A stretch of DNA of 64,000 nucleotides from Euonymus europaeus. Taxonomy: Eukaryota; Streptophyta; Magnoliopsida; Celastrales; Celastraceae. The notes beneath the pieces are model-generated. The model did no database searches, was not told the DNA's origin, and saw only the letters and a list, made by a program, of their open reading frames with translations. Positions 61,607 through 64,000 of the stretch are shown one piece after another. The DNA lies in contig OY756957.1 in assembly GCA_963580455.1 (NCBI GenBank), positions 28,240,501 to 28,304,500 of the forward strand. Direction: 5' to 3'. Within the stretch, counting starts at the first letter, position 1. Each line of letters begins with the position of its first letter. A program made the position numbers and the translations under genes.

Positions 61607-63428
61607 GGAAAATGATAAACGTCCCAACACTGTAACATCCATAATATCCCTAATCTATGTGGACATGATGACTAGGATAGTGACATGGAAAGTTGATCAA
61701 ACAAAAAAAATTTGGTACAAAAATGCCCCAGTCACACATGTTTTTGAAATTTCAAAATTTTAAAATTTTAAAAATTGATAAATATTAATAAAGGTAACAT
61801 GTGAAAATTTTGAAAGATTGACAATTCCAAAAAAGTTGTCAAACATGCAAATATTTTTCTCTCTCTTCAATGCTTTCATTTTTTGTTAAATATAATTTTA
61901 AAATGATTCATCTCTCAAAATACATATTAGATTTGAAAAAAAAAATTACATATTTGAAATCAACAGGCAAAACTCTTTCCAACAAGATCCATTGTCAATA
62001 TTTTTTAACTGATCGTTCGTTATTACATTGTTCTTTTGAAAATAATGTTTTTAGTGTTTAAAACATTTGATCAATTTACTACACTGTTTTGGGCGCCTTA
62101 TTACGGTGGCATAAAGAGTTTTAATACACTATTATGTGCCCTATTACTTTGTCTTGGGCTTTTATTACAATGTTATTTTGCCTTTATTACATCGTCTTAA
62201 CTTTTTTATTACACTGTTATGTCATTGTGTTTTTACCTTGACAGTGCATTATAACATTGCGTTTTATTATGACAGAGTCCTATTACATTGTGTTTTATTT
62301 TTGGCAATCCATTATCACATTGTGATGACTATTTGACAGTACATTATCACACTATGTTTTATTATGCCAATGTCATATCACATTGTATTTTTATATTGTT
62401 TTATTACTTTGGATTGACTATTTGACAATGTCTTATTATATTATTTTTTATAGTGACAATGTATTATTACATTGTGTACTGTCATAATTTTTACAATGTT
62501 CTCATGATTGTTCAATGTATTTAACTTTGTTCTAATGTTTGTTATTTTTTAAGCACAATGTGATAGCATTAATGTACAAAAAATCATAGCATTGACATAG
62601 TAATATCAATTGTTAAAAAAATAAGTTTGGGGCTGGATCATGTAAAAAACAAATAAAACAGTGCATTAAAATCCTGTGGAACAATGTGATAAACTCAAAA
62701 ATAGTGTGTTACCCAAAACATTTCATAAAATATCAATAGCAGTACATTAGACACCACAATAATGCATTAAAATATCCAGAAGAGTCATCATCTTGTATTC
62801 TTCGTCTTCCCCCTTAGAAAATAGGCAAACAAGTAAATCTGAGAGTGCATTAAACACCCATAACAATGTATTAGATATCTACACCAATGCATTATAAGTT
62901 TACAACACCCAGAGCAGTCTTTATCTTTGTTTTTTTGTCTTCCCCCTCAAAAAGCACTTGAACAAATAGATCTGACTTTATCCAAGGAAAAAAACCCAGA
63001 ATAACATGATATTTGAAGAATGAACAAAAAGAATAAAGAAAAAACACAGGATTCGAAGAACGAACCAAAAAAATCCAGAAAAAACACAATATTCAAATAA
63101 CGAATCTGGAAAAATCTAGAAAAACAGAAATCAAACCTTGTTTTTGTGTTTTGCTTTTTTATTTTCTCACGAATCTTCTTCTTCTTCCAAAAAAAATGGA
63201 ATATGCTCATTGTGCTCCGAGAGAAGATGAGGAAGAGAGAGGAGAGGGAGAGAGAGGACGTTGATTCAAAAATGGAGGAGAGAGAGTTTGTGTCTTAAAA
63301 TGACCAGCTAGAGAGAGGGATATTTGTGACCAAAGAAAATGAAATTTGTTAGTGGAATGATGACTAAGCTTGCCACATGTATTTGGGATGTTTTGAGATA
63401 CTTACCATTGGGATACCTAGTAATACCG
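61607..63428. mobile_element. Non-autonomous Mutator-like element (MULE), 1822 bp
   Basis: A perfect 9-bp target duplication, TTTGCTAGC, flanks it at 61598-61606 and 63429-63437, as expected for MULEs. Ends are inverted though diverged: left GGAAAATGATAAACGTCCCA, complement of right CGGTATTACTAGGTATCCCA, followed on both sides by AACATCC, an ATGTGG block and a TTTGGTNAC block over about 120 bp. No transposase frame is visible. The interior holds a degenerate ~32-bp repeat array (62160-62490). Confidence 0.82.
62160..62490. repeat. Degenerate ~32-bp tandem repeat inside the MULE
   Basis: About ten diverged units of the form TATTACATTGTGTTTTAT plus a GACAATGTC-like segment. Related ACAATGTGATAA and GTGCATTAAA motifs occur further right at 62650-62890, partly in reverse orientation. 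No coding content. Confidence 0.65.
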
Positions 63429-63437
63429 TTTGCTAGC

Positions 63438-64000
63438 TAACCAACTTTAAATCGGGCGGGTCCCACACTACAAGTATTTTTTAAAATAAAAAACCTAACA
63501 GTTAGTGGGCCGGGAATGGGCCCTAGTACTTGTCACTGGTTAATTCAAAGCCGTGGCCACTTCTTTTTTTTTTCCTTCTTTTTTCATTAAGGTCCAATAT
63601 TGACCTACTTTTGAGCCACGTGAATTGTGGGTTTTTTTCTGTTCAGTCCTTCCTCTTAATCTTTGAACTTGACTACTACATGTGGCGTTCACCAATTTGA
63701 AATTTCTATCCAAATTCGCCTTTGCTTCCAAACACTTTCTAGTGGGTCGAGGCTGCATTTTCATGGCCTCATATCTCACTTAATTTGACTCTTCCCTTTT
63801 TTTTTATTAGTCAAAAAGTCATCAGAAGAATCTGTACTTGGAATTAGCCACTAACTAAACATTTATCACATTAAAAAAATAAGACACAACCCAACACTAG
63901 TGTTTCATACTGCGTAAAATGATGGAAAGGAACCAACAAATAGGCATGGAAGTGTGTATGTTCATACTGATGACACCATCAATCTGCATAGATTGTATGA
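63438..64000. other. Right-edge non-coding DNA
   Basis: AT-rich DNA with poly-pyrimidine runs and no supported gene. The minus-strand open frame at 63540-63779 has no recognisable family features. Confidence 0.45.

Noticed and set aside
62892..63210. Phe-rich minus-strand open frames
   Set aside because: They lie within the MULE, are compositionally biased and show no transposase motifs.
1..64000. CRISPR arrays, tRNA or rRNA genes, operons, phage or defence islands
   Set aside because: No regularly spaced identical repeats with unique spacers, no tRNA-like cloverleaf or rRNA sequence noticed, and the genes are spliced plant nuclear genes; tRNA detection by eye is not exhaustive.

Overview
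The window is nuclear DNA from a flowering plant, most likely a eudicot. Its genes are spliced with GT-AG introns, it is AT-rich, it has microsatellites and many small transposon relics in introns and spacers, and every recognisable protein is of a plant family. The species cannot be named from the sequence. Nine protein-coding loci are supported, and their exon chains were rebuilt by joining reading frames across GT/AG boundaries.

Region by region: (1) 1-4770, minus strand: an ETHYLENE INSENSITIVE3-like transcription factor, running off the left edge, with a leader intron of about 3.2 kb that holds an ~830-bp tandem duplication split by a hAT-like element. (2) 5989-8363, plus: a two-exon pectin methylesterase with a PMEI pro-region. 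(3) 8768-12.6 kb, minus: a group A bZIP factor (AREB3/DPBF3 type). (4) 13373-31.1 kb, minus: an exportin-7 (XPO7) orthologue with 28 coding exons, whose introns carry LINE, MITE and TRIM insertions. (5) 34100-38.8 kb, minus: a GAMYB (MYB33/65-type) factor with an intact miR159 target site. (6) 42948-45038, minus: the alpha subunit of the nascent polypeptide-associated complex. (7) 46431-48165, minus: a GT37 xyloglucan-type fucosyltransferase. (8) 51454-52644, plus: the intronless ESCRT-I subunit ELC/VPS23. (9) 55831-60756, plus: NF-YC11, a Dr1-associated histone-fold corepressor. The spacers hold a Pack-MULE-like element with a captured LRR-kinase fragment, a 1.8-kb MULE, two hAT elements, a Harbinger MITE and a probable copia solo LTR.

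The genes are independent transcription units, not an operon. Themes are hormone and stress transcription (EIL, AREB3-type bZIP, GAMYB, NF-YC11), cell-wall chemistry (pectin methylesterase, fucosyltransferase) and housekeeping (XPO7, NAC-alpha, ESCRT-I). From memory, MYB33 and XPO7 lie close together on Arabidopsis chromosome 5, and NACA, ELC and NF-YC11 lie close together on chromosome 3, so the order looks like ancient conserved synteny; this needs a database check.

No new defence, toxin or mobile-gene system is visible. The most informative unusual features are the transposable elements with readable target-site duplications, the gene fragment inside one of them, and the layered history of the EIL leader intron.
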